From positions 310,001 through 374,000 of the forward strand of contig JAQQWL010000018.1 of NCBI GenBank assembly GCA_038363925.1: a stretch of DNA of 64,000 nt. The letters are read 5' to 3'. The translations under genes and the position numbers were made by a program. The notes below the pieces were generated by a model. It was not told the origin of the DNA. It saw only the letters and a list, made by a program, of their open reading frames with translations, and did not search any database. This document shows positions 33,714 to 43,385 of this stretch, one piece after another (positions within the stretch are counted from its first letter, which is position 1; each line of letters begins with the position of its first letter). Source of the DNA: Apiospora phragmitis. Taxonomy: Eukaryota > Ascomycota > Sordariomycetes > Amphisphaeriales > Apiosporaceae.

Positions 33714-34429
33714 ATGGACCCTCTGTACAACACGAATCAGCGGCTTTACCGAGAGTTACCACCTGGTGAGTTTCAGGCCACTGACCTCGGCTTTCACAGT
33801 GAAGCGCCCTCCACCTCGCGGGCGACTATTCCTGCGAGCCGTTCCTTCTCCGGAAGAGAGGACCTAAGCAACCCGCCATCCCTAAATGATCAGTCCTCGG
33901 GTCTTTTCGAGTGTCCCAGCAGCGAGAATGGTGACGAGGTTAGTGATGTACCCATAAGCAGGATTATTTACTAATCATGGACAAGTCCCGACGGCGAAAC
34001 GAACGGCGACAGAGAAGCAACCTGCACATGCGACTGACGACCGTGGAGGCGCGTCTGGAGAAGACCATTCACAGGTGAGCTATAGAAAGGTCAGGTAGAG
34101 AACTGGCCGAATAGCTAACAAGGACTACGCACAAGACTCGAATCCATGTACGTCCGCGGATCTCCGTGGTCACGCCGTAGCTAACATGGATCGCTCACTA
34201 GAATAGAAATGCAGAAGAAGTAGGTCTCGGGGCTGTGCCGATGTCCGTTCCACCGCTAACATGTCCTTCTGCAAGGTCTAACTCACTGTGGGTTGTCAGT
34301 CATTCTACTTGCCCCCTATGCTAACAGTCGATGCATCAGGATGCTACAGCAGCAGAAAAGGTGAGTGCGCTTGCATGGCGCGGTCCGGGCAGGTCTGACG
34401 CCGAGAGTAGATCCGATGCTCAAGAATAG
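33675..34429 (+). CDS. Microexon gene 1: small coiled-coil protein in seven exons
   Basis: Predicted exons are 33675(or 33714)-33938, 33986-34074, 34136-34147, 34202-34219, 34276-34287, 34340-34360 and 34411-34429. Internal exons 3-6 are 12, 18, 12 and 21 nt. Introns are 47, 61, 54, 56, 52 and 50 bp, with GT..AG ends and CTAAC, CTAAT or CTGAC branch sites. Introns 2-6 are all phase 2. The joined frame reads MDPLYNTNQRLYRELPPG, a Ser-rich stretch, then SRRRNERRQRSNLHMRL and TTVEARLEKTIHR/LESI/IEMQKK/SNSL/MLQQQKR/SDAQE, ending in TAG. The total is 435 nt, an exact codon multiple. Basic patch then coiled coil. Function unknown. Any microexon could be skipped in frame. Confidence 0.65.
34136..34147 (+). 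other. 12-nt microexon
   Basis: Flanked by ..CGCACAAG and GTACGTCC, encodes (R)LESI. Phase 2 on both sides. Confidence 0.6.
34202..34219 (+). other. 18-nt microexon
   Basis: Flanked by GCTCACTAG (branch GCTAAC 20 nt upstream) and GTAGGT. Encodes IEMQK(K). Phase 2. Confidence 0.6.
34276..34287 (+). other. 12-nt microexon (possibly optional)
   Basis: Flanked by TTCTGCAAG (branch GCTAAC) and GTGGGT. Encodes SNS(L). Skipping it leaves one 120-bp intron and an unchanged frame. Confidence 0.5.
34340..34360 (+). other. 21-nt microexon
   Basis: Flanked by CGATGCATCAG (branch GCTAAC) and GTGAGT. Encodes MLQQQK(R). Phase 2. Confidence 0.6.
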
Positions 34430-35785
34430 AAATTACGATACTTGATGGAGTATGTTCGCACTCGCCTCGGTGGATCGTGAAGTTCAAAGTAATGGTGCCT
34501 GACGGCAATCATGTCTCTCAAGCGCATGCCAGACTTCTGCCGTGACCGCAACCTTGTGACGGTCCGAGCAAGGCCCCCGCTCTATATCGACCAAACACAC
34601 CTAAACTGGGGGTGGATGATACCACGGATGATACCGTGAACGATACAGCGTCCAATACTGCCGACAACGGTTTGACTGATCTGACGCCCGACCAGGTGGA
34701 CTTTCTCGCTTTTCTGGGCGCCGTCCTGGCCCTGGCCCAAGAGGCCGCTGCGCTCTGGAAAGAGGTGGAAGAGGGTAAACTCCCTATTTGGACGGCTGCG
34801 GCTCGTAAGTGGCATCCCCCGAGACGTCTGACATGCTCCGTCATCCGCGGCTTCTCCCCCTCTCACGTCTCCATATTGGGTAAGGGACCTTCCTGGTATT
34901 CGTAGGCGCGGAATTCGTTCTCACGGAATACAAAAACTTGACCGTGGGCCTCGATACCGTCAATGTCATTGAAATCTGTGAACTTAGCCCAGCGGCTGGG
35001 GCGTGCCGCACTCTTGTTCGCTGTAGCCTGTCCGCTGGCCTTCGATCCGTACACGGATATGCCGAAACGAGAGAAAGCTAAAGATGAGGAGCAGTCTTGT
35101 GCCCAACACCCAATCACACAACAATTACGATGTCTCTGGATCAGGGATCACCATCGATGCAGACTAATCATGGAACGATGGCTTGCATATACGTGAAGGT
35201 GCGGCCAGCATTTATGGTGGCTTAGTACGCAAAGATGCCGTATTTCCTGCCGCATTTCATGCTACATTATATGCCACATTTCCTGCCACATTTCCTTCCA
35301 CATTTCCTTCCACATTCTTGCCCACGCCCACCCTTATTATCGTTATGCCAATTCTTATCAAATGTTCCGCCGAAATTAGCTCCATTCCAAGATCAAATCT
35401 TATGCTAAAGTTTCCACCACATTATCTGCCGTATCTATTGCTGAATCCGCTCATTGTAACCCACACTCTTCACACACACATGTATACTTGTTCAGGTCAG
35501 TTTAATGCTTGCACACAACAGATTTCTTCATCATCTGCATGTTCGTCGAGATAGCGCCAACAACGTACGACATGGACGCTGGTGAACTAATACGCGTATC
35601 TTGTATGCGGTACAGCCAGCGTAAGTGCTGCGGAATTATTTGTTGTTGAGATAGAGATAAATAGGCCTATGTTTGCCCAATGAGTTGCAGTTAATGTTAC
35701 TGAACAAAGAATCACCATCAATATCATTCATCCTATATTATTACTCTCTTTGTATATCAAGTCTCTTGGTTGAAAGCCAATTCTA
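34430..35785. other. Intergenic with unassigned coding-like segments and 5' module
   Basis: 34560-34905 (plus) is open and coding-like (GLTDLTPDQVDFLAFLGAVL, then AQEAAALWKEVEEGKLPIW) but has no in-frame ATG near it, so it may be an internal exon of an unrecognised gene. 34863-35117 (minus) reads FTDFNDIDGIEAHGQVFVFR, also plausible. 35231-35460 is the CCACATTT-rich module listed separately. Confidence 0.4.
35231..35460 (+). repeat. 5' module with CCTGCCACATTT tandem units, copy 1
   Basis: Imperfect tandem units of about 12 bp (TTTCCTGCCACA and variants) followed by TGTTCCGCCGAAATTAGCTC and TATGCTAAAGTTTCCACCAC. The whole block is the inverted counterpart of 42370-42060. It lies 330 bp upstream of the papain-fold-like gene. 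Confidence 0.75.
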
Positions 35786-36448
35786 ATGCCGTCCCACTCG
35801 CACAAGTCATCCAAATCTTCCAAGGCCAGTAAGGCAGAAACGAGCAAGTCTCACAAGTCCCACAAGTCACATTCTGATGAGCGGAGATCCAAATCTTCCA
35901 AGGCCAGTGAAGCAGAAACGAGCAAGGCATCTGAACAGCAATATTACCTCCGAATCTACTGTGCTGTCTATAATCCACAGTACGGCAACTACTATCACTG
36001 GGCGTTTGCTGTCAACGACGAGTCGACCGGACAATGGCATATCTTCGAGGTAGTCCAAGATGAAGAATCCGGTCCGTTCAGGGCTGTATGCCGCCAAGCC
36101 AACCCGTCAAGCTCTTCAAGATGCATTCAGTTGCTTGAATTGACCTATATCTCATCAACTTGGGGACAAACACTGACTCAAACAATCTACGCTCTCCCAG
36201 TCCCTGGTGAAGGTTTGTCTTGGAACTGCCAAGATTATGTCATGGATATTTGGGAGGCTATGACGAACGGAGGAATGATATATCAGGATGTGTACGATTA
36301 TGGGAAGATGTTAATGATGCCTTTCTACGGTCAAGACTATGGCGGTGATGGAATTGAGGAAGAAGAGGAAGAGGAATTAGGCAACGCACCTTCCCAGTTC
36401 TTATCAGACGAATTTGCTGTGGATTCGGACGACTCTATGACGGGCTGA
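35786..36448 (+). CDS. Papain-fold-like (NlpC/LRAT/PPPDE-type) candidate protein
   Basis: Intact 220-codon ORF from ATG 35786. Residues 1-50 are a Lys/Ser repeat (two KSSKASKAETSKSHK-like units). Residues 55-165 form a compact domain with YYHWAFAVNDESTGQWHIFE and a later WNCQDYVMDIWEAM. The His (HWAF) then Asn-Cys-Gln (NCQ) arrangement fits circularly permuted papain-fold proteins, which include LRAT-like and PPPDE enzymes. That link is my inference from motif order. The tail is acidic (EEEEEEE), ending SDDSMTG. No introns or signal peptide. It follows a repeat module shared with the gene at 42.04-41.36 kb. Could act as a peptidase or acyltransferase, or be inactive. Confidence 0.6.
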   Translation: MPSHSHKSSKSSKASKAETSKSHKSHKSHSDERRSKSSKASEAETSKASEQQYYLRIYCAVYNPQYGNYYHWAFAVNDESTGQWHIFEVVQDEESGPFRAVCRQANPSSSSRCIQLLELTYISSTWGQTLTQTIYALPVPGEGLSWNCQDYVMDIWEAMTNGGMIYQDVYDYGKMLMMPFYGQDYGGDGIEEEEEEELGNAPSQFLSDEFAVDSDDSMTG

Positions 36449-36538
36449 TAGATTCTTCGAGTGTCCAAGACTGCTATAGTAATAGGATGCCATTGAGCTC
36501 GCGATAATACTCTGCCTTCGCCGTGGGGCTATCGAGAA

Positions 36539-37913
36539 TTAACTATTGACCATATTCCGATCCAACAGTCTATCTACTAGCCATGGAACCGGATATCGAT
36601 GCTGAGCCACCGACTTCGGTAAGTGTTTGTACCAGTCAGATTTGTCTCTTGGAGTTAGGTTGTTAGTCATCTTTATACACTCCCAATAATCCGGATAAAA
36701 GCCACTGGCTTCCCAATCTATGATGCCAGCAACTTTCCAAACGCCATTTTCCTCCTCATCCACCATAATATTGGCCAAGCGTATGTCTCCGTGGGTAAAG
36801 ACGAGGTTGGCTGATGTTGGCACAAGCTCACGTAAAAGCCCTTTGTATACATCTGAAGCTGTTTCGGCGCCGGCGAAAATGAAGTCCTCGAATTGGTCCA
36901 CATTCCTGATTTGCTCGCGGCAGACACGTACGGCTCGTCTGACGTCCTTGCAACCGTCCCCACCTACACCACCAAGTGAATCGATTCGAGTTGAAGGAAG
37001 CGTCCTTAGAATAGAGAGAAGCTTATCGATCTGGCTGCTGATACCGTGTTTTTGACTATGGCTCAGCCTAGGCCACACATTCTCCAGGTTGTATCCGCAA
37101 GTGAGACTTGTGAAGAGAAAGTAGAAGGACCCTTGTTGCATCAAACCATGTACTCTCGGCGCAGGGAAACGAGGCAGATTTCTTTGAAGATATAGCAGAG
37201 ATTGGCATTCTGTGGTAGCGCGCTCTTCATTGGTGATTTTGACCACGATCCTGCCATTTCCTGGAAGTAGTATTACCGAAGTGCCGCCTGTATCATGAAG
37301 GACCGCACCTCTAGACACCAGACTGATTACACTCTCTGTCAAACCAGGCCTGTCGCTACCGAGGATCCCTTTCAGGTCGCCCGATAACTCGGAAATAATG
37401 GCAATAGGCTTGACGGTGTTGAGCGTTGAACGAACATCCCGCAATAATGGTTTGGACACGTTGCTGTTCTCTGTCGTAGAGGATCCAAGGGCTGGAAGAA
37501 AATTTAGCCTCATTTTATTCTGATAGACATAGAAGATACTGACCTTGTAATAACCGCAGATTGTCTGAATACTTAGGTGACAAAAGAGAGCGTATATCTG
37601 CCTCGGGGGTTTTCTTCAGTGCCACCTGAAGCCTATGGAGCATCTCGAGATTGTACTTGGCTGCTCGTGTCTGTTGACTGGTTTTAGTTGTGGGGCTGGT
37701 AGAAGATTCCGATAATGGCAGTATTTTCTTTATTGGAGATTCCGATTTATCCATTGCAGAGGAATTACGTCGTCGATTTGGTATTCCTGCGACTTTGTTC
37801 ATTAACAGGCTGTGTGGCAGTGTAGAGTGAGAAAGTTCTAGTAAGTTAGCAACTGCCTTCAAGTGGGTTCCTTGCTCAATATTGACTACGGCCATGGCCG
37901 GCTGGCAAGACAT
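36539..37913 (-). CDS. Aminoglycoside-phosphotransferase-family protein, two exons
   Basis: Exon 1 37544-37913 from ATG 37913; intron 37492-37543 (GTCAGT..TTCCAG, 52 bp, phase 1); exon 2 36539-37491. About 440 residues. The C-terminal 270 residues have the APH/choline-kinase fold: VVKITNEERATTECQSLLYL (beta-strand Lys), catalytic loop FTHGDIRLANIMVD, and metal-binding VAGIIDWEASGFYPDYWE. The N-terminal 120 residues are Ser/Thr-rich with a helix (AAKYNLEMLHRLQVAL) and no known domain. Members phosphorylate small molecules; the substrate cannot be read from sequence. Confidence 0.85.
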
Positions 37914-38124
37914 GGCAAATAGCTAATGCATTCTTGGCGAGGAACTAGCTTGCACTCCCAATCTGAGATTCTTAGCAACGAGGTAGTGCGGGGTATCTGT
38001 ACAGCGCGTAACGGTCGTTTCTGGAGTACAGCCGGTGTTGGGACAGAATTTGGCCTTTGTCCGCTGTAGAGATACCCCGCTCTACCTCATTGGCAAGAAC
38101 TCTTAATTGGAATCCGGACACTTG

Positions 38125-38405
38125 GATTTGACAGTACTGTCTTTCTGTCTCACGGGCTATTTCCAGTCCTGAATTCTGCTGGGCCCTACTGTAACGATGC
38201 AGAGTGAGAAGTGTAGCGCTGGCGCACTAGCACGACTACCCTACCAGGCCAGTCCCCTAAAAAGCACCGTCATTAGCGTGAAGCCGGTTCGAGACCCCGC
38301 GCCATTAGGGCCAACCGCCCAATCTTCCTGCTGCGCAAAGAGAAAAAGCTACCAACGCCAATATGGTCCTGGAACCAGATCAGCAGCACCAGGATTTCAG
38401 TCCGC
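38125..38405 (+). repeat. Dispersed module, copy at 38.1 kb
   Basis: Begins ACAGTACTGTCTTTCTG, passes CTGGCGCACTAGCACG and GCCATTAGGGCCAAC, and ends near AATATGGTCCTGGAACCAGA. It is a shorter version of the arm at 56.56-57.15 kb and leads directly into MADS-like copy C. Confidence 0.7.
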
Positions 38406-38506
38406 AAGCCAAGCTGTATGACTATAACTACCGTTCCGTGAGAGGCTATTGTAGCTCCATGAACACTCCAGGAATATGCTCCAAGAGGGTCCACTAGGCC
38501 TCCGTC

Positions 38507-39612
38507 ATGGCCCACACCAAGAGGCAGAAAGGCAAGGTTCGCAAGCGCTTGCGTACTGGAACCCGACGCACGAGCGGATGGAAACATCGATGCGCGTTTT
38601 GTTTTGTTTTATAATTTTACGTCTGGAGAGCTGCGCTAGTCAGCTGCGACTCCAAGCTTCCCGGGGCATGAGGACGTGCCGGGCTAATCTAACCATTCTA
38701 TCTCTACGTATACAATAAAGGAAGATTATCCGACAGAATCGGTTGGACTTTCGCCATTTTTATGGCAGCTTTCTCCTAACAGCGATGCGCGTCCCGCGCG
38801 GGTAGCGGGTGCCGGACCTGAATTTGATTGTCTACCCATGTTCCAGTTACTGTCCCGTTGAGTTCCTCCTACTCCGTTGCTGACAGCCGTAGTTTTGTCA
38901 ATCAATCGCCTGCCATACGAGGCCGAGCCACGGCCGAGCGACACGGTCGAGCGGCCAAGTCGAAGCGATCGATTTCGAGGCCCCGCCGGGCAGCGGCGGC
39001 GACGCGAATGCCGTTGTTGACGTGGATAGCAACACGGATGCCGAGTACGAAACCGACCCCGAGTATACTGCAGCAGCCCCCTGTGGCACAGTAGACACCG
39101 CACCTCCGTCTGTCTACGACATCATCCCCGACAATGACGGTCTGACTGTCATTCTCAACAGTCCCACGAGACAGGTGGGTGCGAGGCATGTGCCTCCACC
39201 GCAAAGGCCGTAAGGTAAGCAAGGTTACTTGTTGACTGACCATGTGGCGCTCATGATACAGCAGGCGCTCGAGGTTCCCAACCGATAGTGGAGCGGCAGC
39301 CCGCTTGCACCAAGTCCAGCTCCACGGAGAACGCTACGCTAACCGCCGCGACGAATGCAGGTACCCAGCCAGCACACACAAGGTGCCCCGATCACGGCGC
39401 GATGGATGCGTCGCTACAGAGAGTTGTATATTGGAACGACCGGGTGGCGGCTAGAAGACCCTTGGCGCCGATTATATCGACACAATCATGGCAATGCCCT
39501 CCCAGACAGGGGGGAAACGGTGAAAGGCTGTCACAGGCAGGCCACCAAGGAAGAGCTGTACAGAATGCGGCGAGGCACTCATCAGACGGCTACATGGACT
39601 ACAAGCGCATGT
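38507..39612 (+). pseudogene. MADS-like family, copy C (core deleted)
   Basis: ATG 38507 gives MAHTKRQKGKVRKR and then jumps to RTGTRRTSG (frame-shifted), because about 60 bp of the core present in copy B is missing. A block at about 38600-38820 has no counterpart in copy B. From 38840 the match resumes: TDAEYETDPEYTAAAP, PSVYDIIPDNDGLTVILN, and after 39270 AATNAGTQPAHTR and ASLQRVVYWNDRVAARRP. It ends SDGYMDYKRM at 39612 and runs tail to tail into copy D. Not functional as read. Confidence 0.65.
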
Positions 39613-40340
39613 AGCGTCTGCCCGGCGCGATTTGAAACGCCAACTTGGCGTTTGGCAGCAACTCCACCTGCAGCGGCTCCGTCTCTGGTGCAGCCTCCGT
39701 CACTTCTTCCGTCATGTCCCTCGGCGCTGCGTGAGACTCTGGCTGTCATGGAGTTGGCGATCGCGGTCGAGGTTCCGATCGCGGCTGTGGCAGGCACGCC
39801 TCGACTCCCTCCATCCGCGCAGTCGTTGCGGACCCGAGCTCTTCCAGCAGCCGTTCCTTAGCTATGCATAGTTCCTGCATGATCTCGCTCTTCATGTTTT
39901 ATAGCTCATCATGGCTACGGCTCTTTTCCCACTGATATAACCTCAAGTCTCCTTGAAGGGCCTCGAGCATTTGCATCAGGATTGCGCTGATTTTGTTGGT
40001 GGCGTCGACAACGTGTCGAGGTTCATCGTCTCGCGGAAGGCGTGATCGTGGCGTCCGAGGCTCTGGACTGAAGCACACCTCTTCCTCGCTAGCATCGTAT
40101 TCGTAATAGTGGTCGGCCATACTGGAAAGGCGATTTCGGATGTGTATAACGAGGGCGATGAGTCTGATCGCCTGGAACCGGACGAAGCCCTGTGTCTGGG
40201 TTTTATAATTGGTATAAAGTATACCCAGCGCGATTGCCATGCTTCGTAACTGGACGCATGTACTGCATCTCTGTCTGGGTTGATTCAATCCCTATTAGCG
40301 GCCATTGCGACTCTGGAGAGCTCGAAATGCTCGGTTCCTC
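39600..40340 (-). pseudogene. MADS-like family, copy D (N-terminal region only)
   Basis: ATG 40120 starts MADHYYEYDASEEEVCFSPE, then SRLPRDDEPRHVVDAT and MQMLEALQGDLRLYQWEKSR. A premature TAA (CAA to TAA, about 39900) interrupts what is DELQNMKSE in copy A. Beyond it the frame continues and keeps AAGGAACGG where copy A has lost a G. The MADS-like core is absent; the copy ends at the junction with copy C at about 39600. An upstream TATA-like ATTATAAAACCC is at about 40200. Confidence 0.65.
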
Positions 40341-40359
40341 TTGTTCTTTTAGCGTTGCA

Positions 40360-41025
40360 AATTTTGGATTTATACTTGTTGGAGTCGCAGAGCACCAACC
40401 GAGGACTTCGACTCCTCGATTGATCAATTCTGCCGCTCCAAAGAATCAGATTCTAGCGAAAAAACCATTGTACTGTAAATCGAACAATTGGTCTCGATAA
40501 TATTTAGGTGGGCCAAACCGCTGGCTGTCAACGAACGCTAATATACTGTACACTGAATGTATAGTGGTCTGTGCTCTCTGAAGGTCACGTGGAGATTGAA
40601 TGGCCGAAGATTGAGGGGCCAAACTTTGATGGTTGGGCATCATTGATCGCAAAATTATCTAGTCTCCCCATGATTCCAACAATCTCTTTCATCTATTGAT
40701 CGCGGAACCGAACAAGACATGCTATGCATATAAGCCGAAAATACTTCTCAGTTAGGCCCCGCTTAGTCGCCGCCCGACATGTCTGCCGGACCTAGACTCT
40801 TCTATATTAAGCGAAACTGCCCAACCTAGCGCAACGGACTCGATTACCTTTCACGACACATTCCTCATTGCCGTTACGCCGAAAAAAAGCCACATACTTC
40901 ACGTTCCAAGTAAGCCAACAGGCAGGGAACCCGAGAGACGGTAGAAGCCAGAAGAAGCAGTGTAATGTTTGTTGCATTTCTTGCTATTGGAGTATATTGG
41001 CTAAATTGTTCCTGCAGAGTCGGAG
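40360..41025. other. Intergenic, possible upstream exons
   Basis: A TATA-like GCATATAAGCC at about 40725 and ATG at 40779 (MSAGPRLFYIKRNCP) could begin the gene that continues at 41026. The frame does not join without an extra base or an unrecognised intron. GTAAGC at 40913 and CCTGCAG at 41011-41017 would be one intron. Confidence 0.3.
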
Positions 41026-41416
41026 ATGGCTAGAAGCAAGGAGGCCAAAGATAATCTAAGAGCAAAAGCCGAAACTCTAGTACTATTAAGCTGTCCAACA
41101 TTGAAAGAGCATACTAATGTCTATCTAGATAGCTAGCAAGGAGCATTTGGTACTTGCGGACGACGAAACTACCGAGAATTTGCAATCCTGGACAGCATCC
41201 GATATTAGTGCTGTTGTTATAGATTTGAGTAGCGACGTTGGCTATGTTGGGATATCATCTGCCAGTGGGCCTTTCAAAAAGATTCACACAGGCAATGGAA
41301 GGAAGGGTTACGAATATGTGGAGATATTTGATGATCGGCTTTGTATGCTCTACGGGGACTCTACTGTATTGTGTGTCCTCCAACGTCGTCAAGGGCATTC
41401 TGGACTCTCTGCTTAG
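41026..41416 (+). CDS. Hypothetical protein, at least two exons
   Basis: Exon 41026-41079 (MARSKEAKDNLRAKAETL), intron 41080-41128 (GTACTA, branch CATACTAATG, TATCTAG, 49 bp, phase 0), exon 41129-41416 (IASKEHLVLADDETTENLQS, then VVIDLSSDVGYVGISSASGP and KGYEYVEIFDDRLCMLYGD). About 113 residues; earlier exons are possible. No family recognised. Its last 56 bp overlap the 3' end of the convergent gene at 41361-42039. Confidence 0.45.
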
Positions 41417-42039
41417 CATACCAGAGAAGGTACTGAGTCATGGTTTCTTCAAGCCGTATCGAAGGTTCTTGATTGCCTGTCAAAGGTATCTCCATCTGTA
41501 ACTCAATAGGATAACCAGTCATGGCATTCGTCTTGGGAAACTGATTTAGAAGCGTTTGAAGGTCCTCGAGTTGGATAATCCCTTTCGCAACGGGAATGTC
41601 ATCAGTCTGGACTCCGACATCTCGCGTACTCAGCTCTGCTTGAATAATTGCTTTTTGGATAGTCAGAAAAAAGGGCAATGAGAATGTGCATGCTGTACTT
41701 ACCGTCAACAGATTCAGGTATATCGTACTGCTTTGCGATCGACCGAAGACCTTCATCGGTTTTATAGCTTTGAATGTATTCAAATATGTTGTGAAAGCCC
41801 TTTGTCACGAACTTCTTTTGGTTGAAAGCAGTAACACATAAGACGAGACCGCCGGGGCCACAGTTTTCCAACAGATTGACTAGAATGCGCTGATATGCTG
41901 CTGTGCTGTCCGTCGCTCCTTCTACCAAAAGCTTTCTTACAGACACCATCCGCCTCACAGACACTTTTCGGAGTGACCTGCTGATTTTGATGTCTTTGAA
42001 AGTCTTGGTAATTCTCTCCTTTCGGGGATCGAGCTCCAT
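41361..42039 (-). CDS. Hypothetical protein, two exons
   Basis: ATG 42039; exon 1 41703-42039, intron 41639-41702 (GTAAGT..TTCAAG, 64 bp, phase 1), exon 2 41361-41638, 204 residues. Reads MELDPRKERITKTFKDIKIS, a helical YQRILVNLLENCGPGGLVLC, then VQTDDIPVAKGIIQLEDLQT and YLLWYAKQRVQNALDD. No known domain. Its upstream region (42060-42370) is an inverted copy of the module before the papain-fold-like gene at 35.8 kb, so the two unrelated genes may share control elements. Confidence 0.55.
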
Positions 42040-42059
42040 TGTTAGATAATGAGGCTAAA

Positions 42060-42370
42060 GGTGTAGCAACAGATACGGCAGATAATGTGGTGGAAACTTT
42101 AGCATAAGAATTCATAGGATTTATGGTGTCAAATTTGGTCTTGGATATGGAGATGAATTCGGCGGAACATTTGTAGGGGTGGGCTTGGGCAAGAATATGG
42201 AAGGAAATGTGGCAGGAAATGTGGCAGGAAATATGGCAGGAAATATGGCATGAAATATGGCATGAAATATGGCAGGAAATGTGGCGGGATATATTGCAGG
42301 AATTGTAGCAGGAATTGTGGCAGGAAATGTGGCATAGCATGCGGCGGGGAATACGGCAGGAAATACTCGA
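42060..42370 (-). repeat. 5' module with CCTGCCACATTT tandem units, copy 2
   Basis: On the plus strand, about 15 units of GGCAGGAAATRT with variants (42190-42365). Then comes the block matching 35330-35460 reversed (GGCGGAACATTTGTAGGGGT, GGTGGAAACTTTAGCATAAG). Ends within 25 bp of ATG 42039. Confidence 0.75.
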
Positions 42371-42981
42371 AGGTCGATGGAGACTCAATGTCGGCTTGTT
42401 AGATGGGGGATGATCCCGCAGTGTCGTCGGTTGGAATCAAGCTGCTTGGCTGTTTCTTTGAATGGGGCTGGATCTCGCGAAGGGTGGTCTCCTCGCTGTC
42501 TGGTTTTGTTTCTGCAGTTGCGCCACGGGCGGTCATGGTGGAGGATTCTATGGCAGGAGATGAGTCGCGATAGGAAATAAAATACTGAGGGCAATCCAAA
42601 TGCGCTGGAAGGTGCCTTCGCGCAAGCTAGAGGTGAGGGAAGCTATTGTCATGATGCCACTAAGCTGCAAAAAGTCGACACACCGACCGTTCGCGAGCTA
42701 CAGCTCAGGTGCCCAAAACATTCAAAGGCCGATGCAGAGTCATTGCGATATAAGATGGAGTCTGGGGAAGCATTTTCTAAATTTGACGTTCGCGAGCGGG
42801 GAAGCATCTGGGGCGACCTACTGGAGATCGATTGTTTGATTCCATCTTTTTTCACTCTGTTCGAAGACCTGAAATAAGCTAAGGCACCCCTCCACGGACC
42901 ACCCCTTCACGGACCAGTTGAGGGGCAATTACACCTCTTTCAATTAGAATCATCTTTACAACCAAAATCGATAAAACAATC
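42371..42981. other. Intergenic, nothing supported
   Basis: Overlapping short ORFs on both strands (42377-42840) without recognisable features. Confidence 0.35.
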
Positions 42982-43385
42982 CTATCTTTGGGTGTTTTCA
43001 ACAATGATACAGTCCTCTGCCTCCGTTCCATCCTCTTCTTCAGCTTCTGCAGCGTTGCGAGGCGCGCCTGGCATGTCAACGTCGCTGGCTTCGTCCTCGT
43101 ATACGACTCTACCCCTTAGCCTCCGCTTGGCCCGGCGTATGTCAGCCATGCGAACGAATCGCTGTCCCGGTGCGATTCTTACCTTTTGACGTACCCTTGC
43201 AGTGTCGAGCTTCATGGTGGTGCGGAAGGCGTGACCCTGACAGAGGCTTTGGAGTGACGCACACCTCGCCCTCGCTAGCATCGTATTCGTAACAGCTGTC
43301 GGCCATGCCGTAGACTGCCATGGATCGCATCTACTTGCTTTCTGAATGGCGATTTCGGGTGTGTAGAACGAGGGCGATGAGTCTG
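42982..43385 (-). pseudogene. MADS-like family, copy E N-terminus joined to an acidic ORF
   Basis: 43330-43230 (minus) reads MRSMAVYGMADSCYEYDASE, the N-terminus of copies A and D, with the same leader (ATGAGTCT..TCGCCCTCGTTC at 43350-43385). After SGSRLPHHH homology stops. In another frame an ORF from ATG 43215 reads MKLDTARVRQKVRIAPGQRF and RAKRRLRGRVVYEDEASDVD to a stop at 42982 (77 residues, basic then acidic). The join suggests a rearranged, possibly chimeric gene. Confidence 0.45.

Noticed and set aside
38215..38295. tRNA or SINE-like A box (TGGCGCACTAG) and B box (GGTTCGAGACC)
   Set aside because: Both consensus words occur about 60 bp apart, but no cloverleaf can be folded, and the related copy at 57.0 kb has a changed B box (GGTTCGCGACC).
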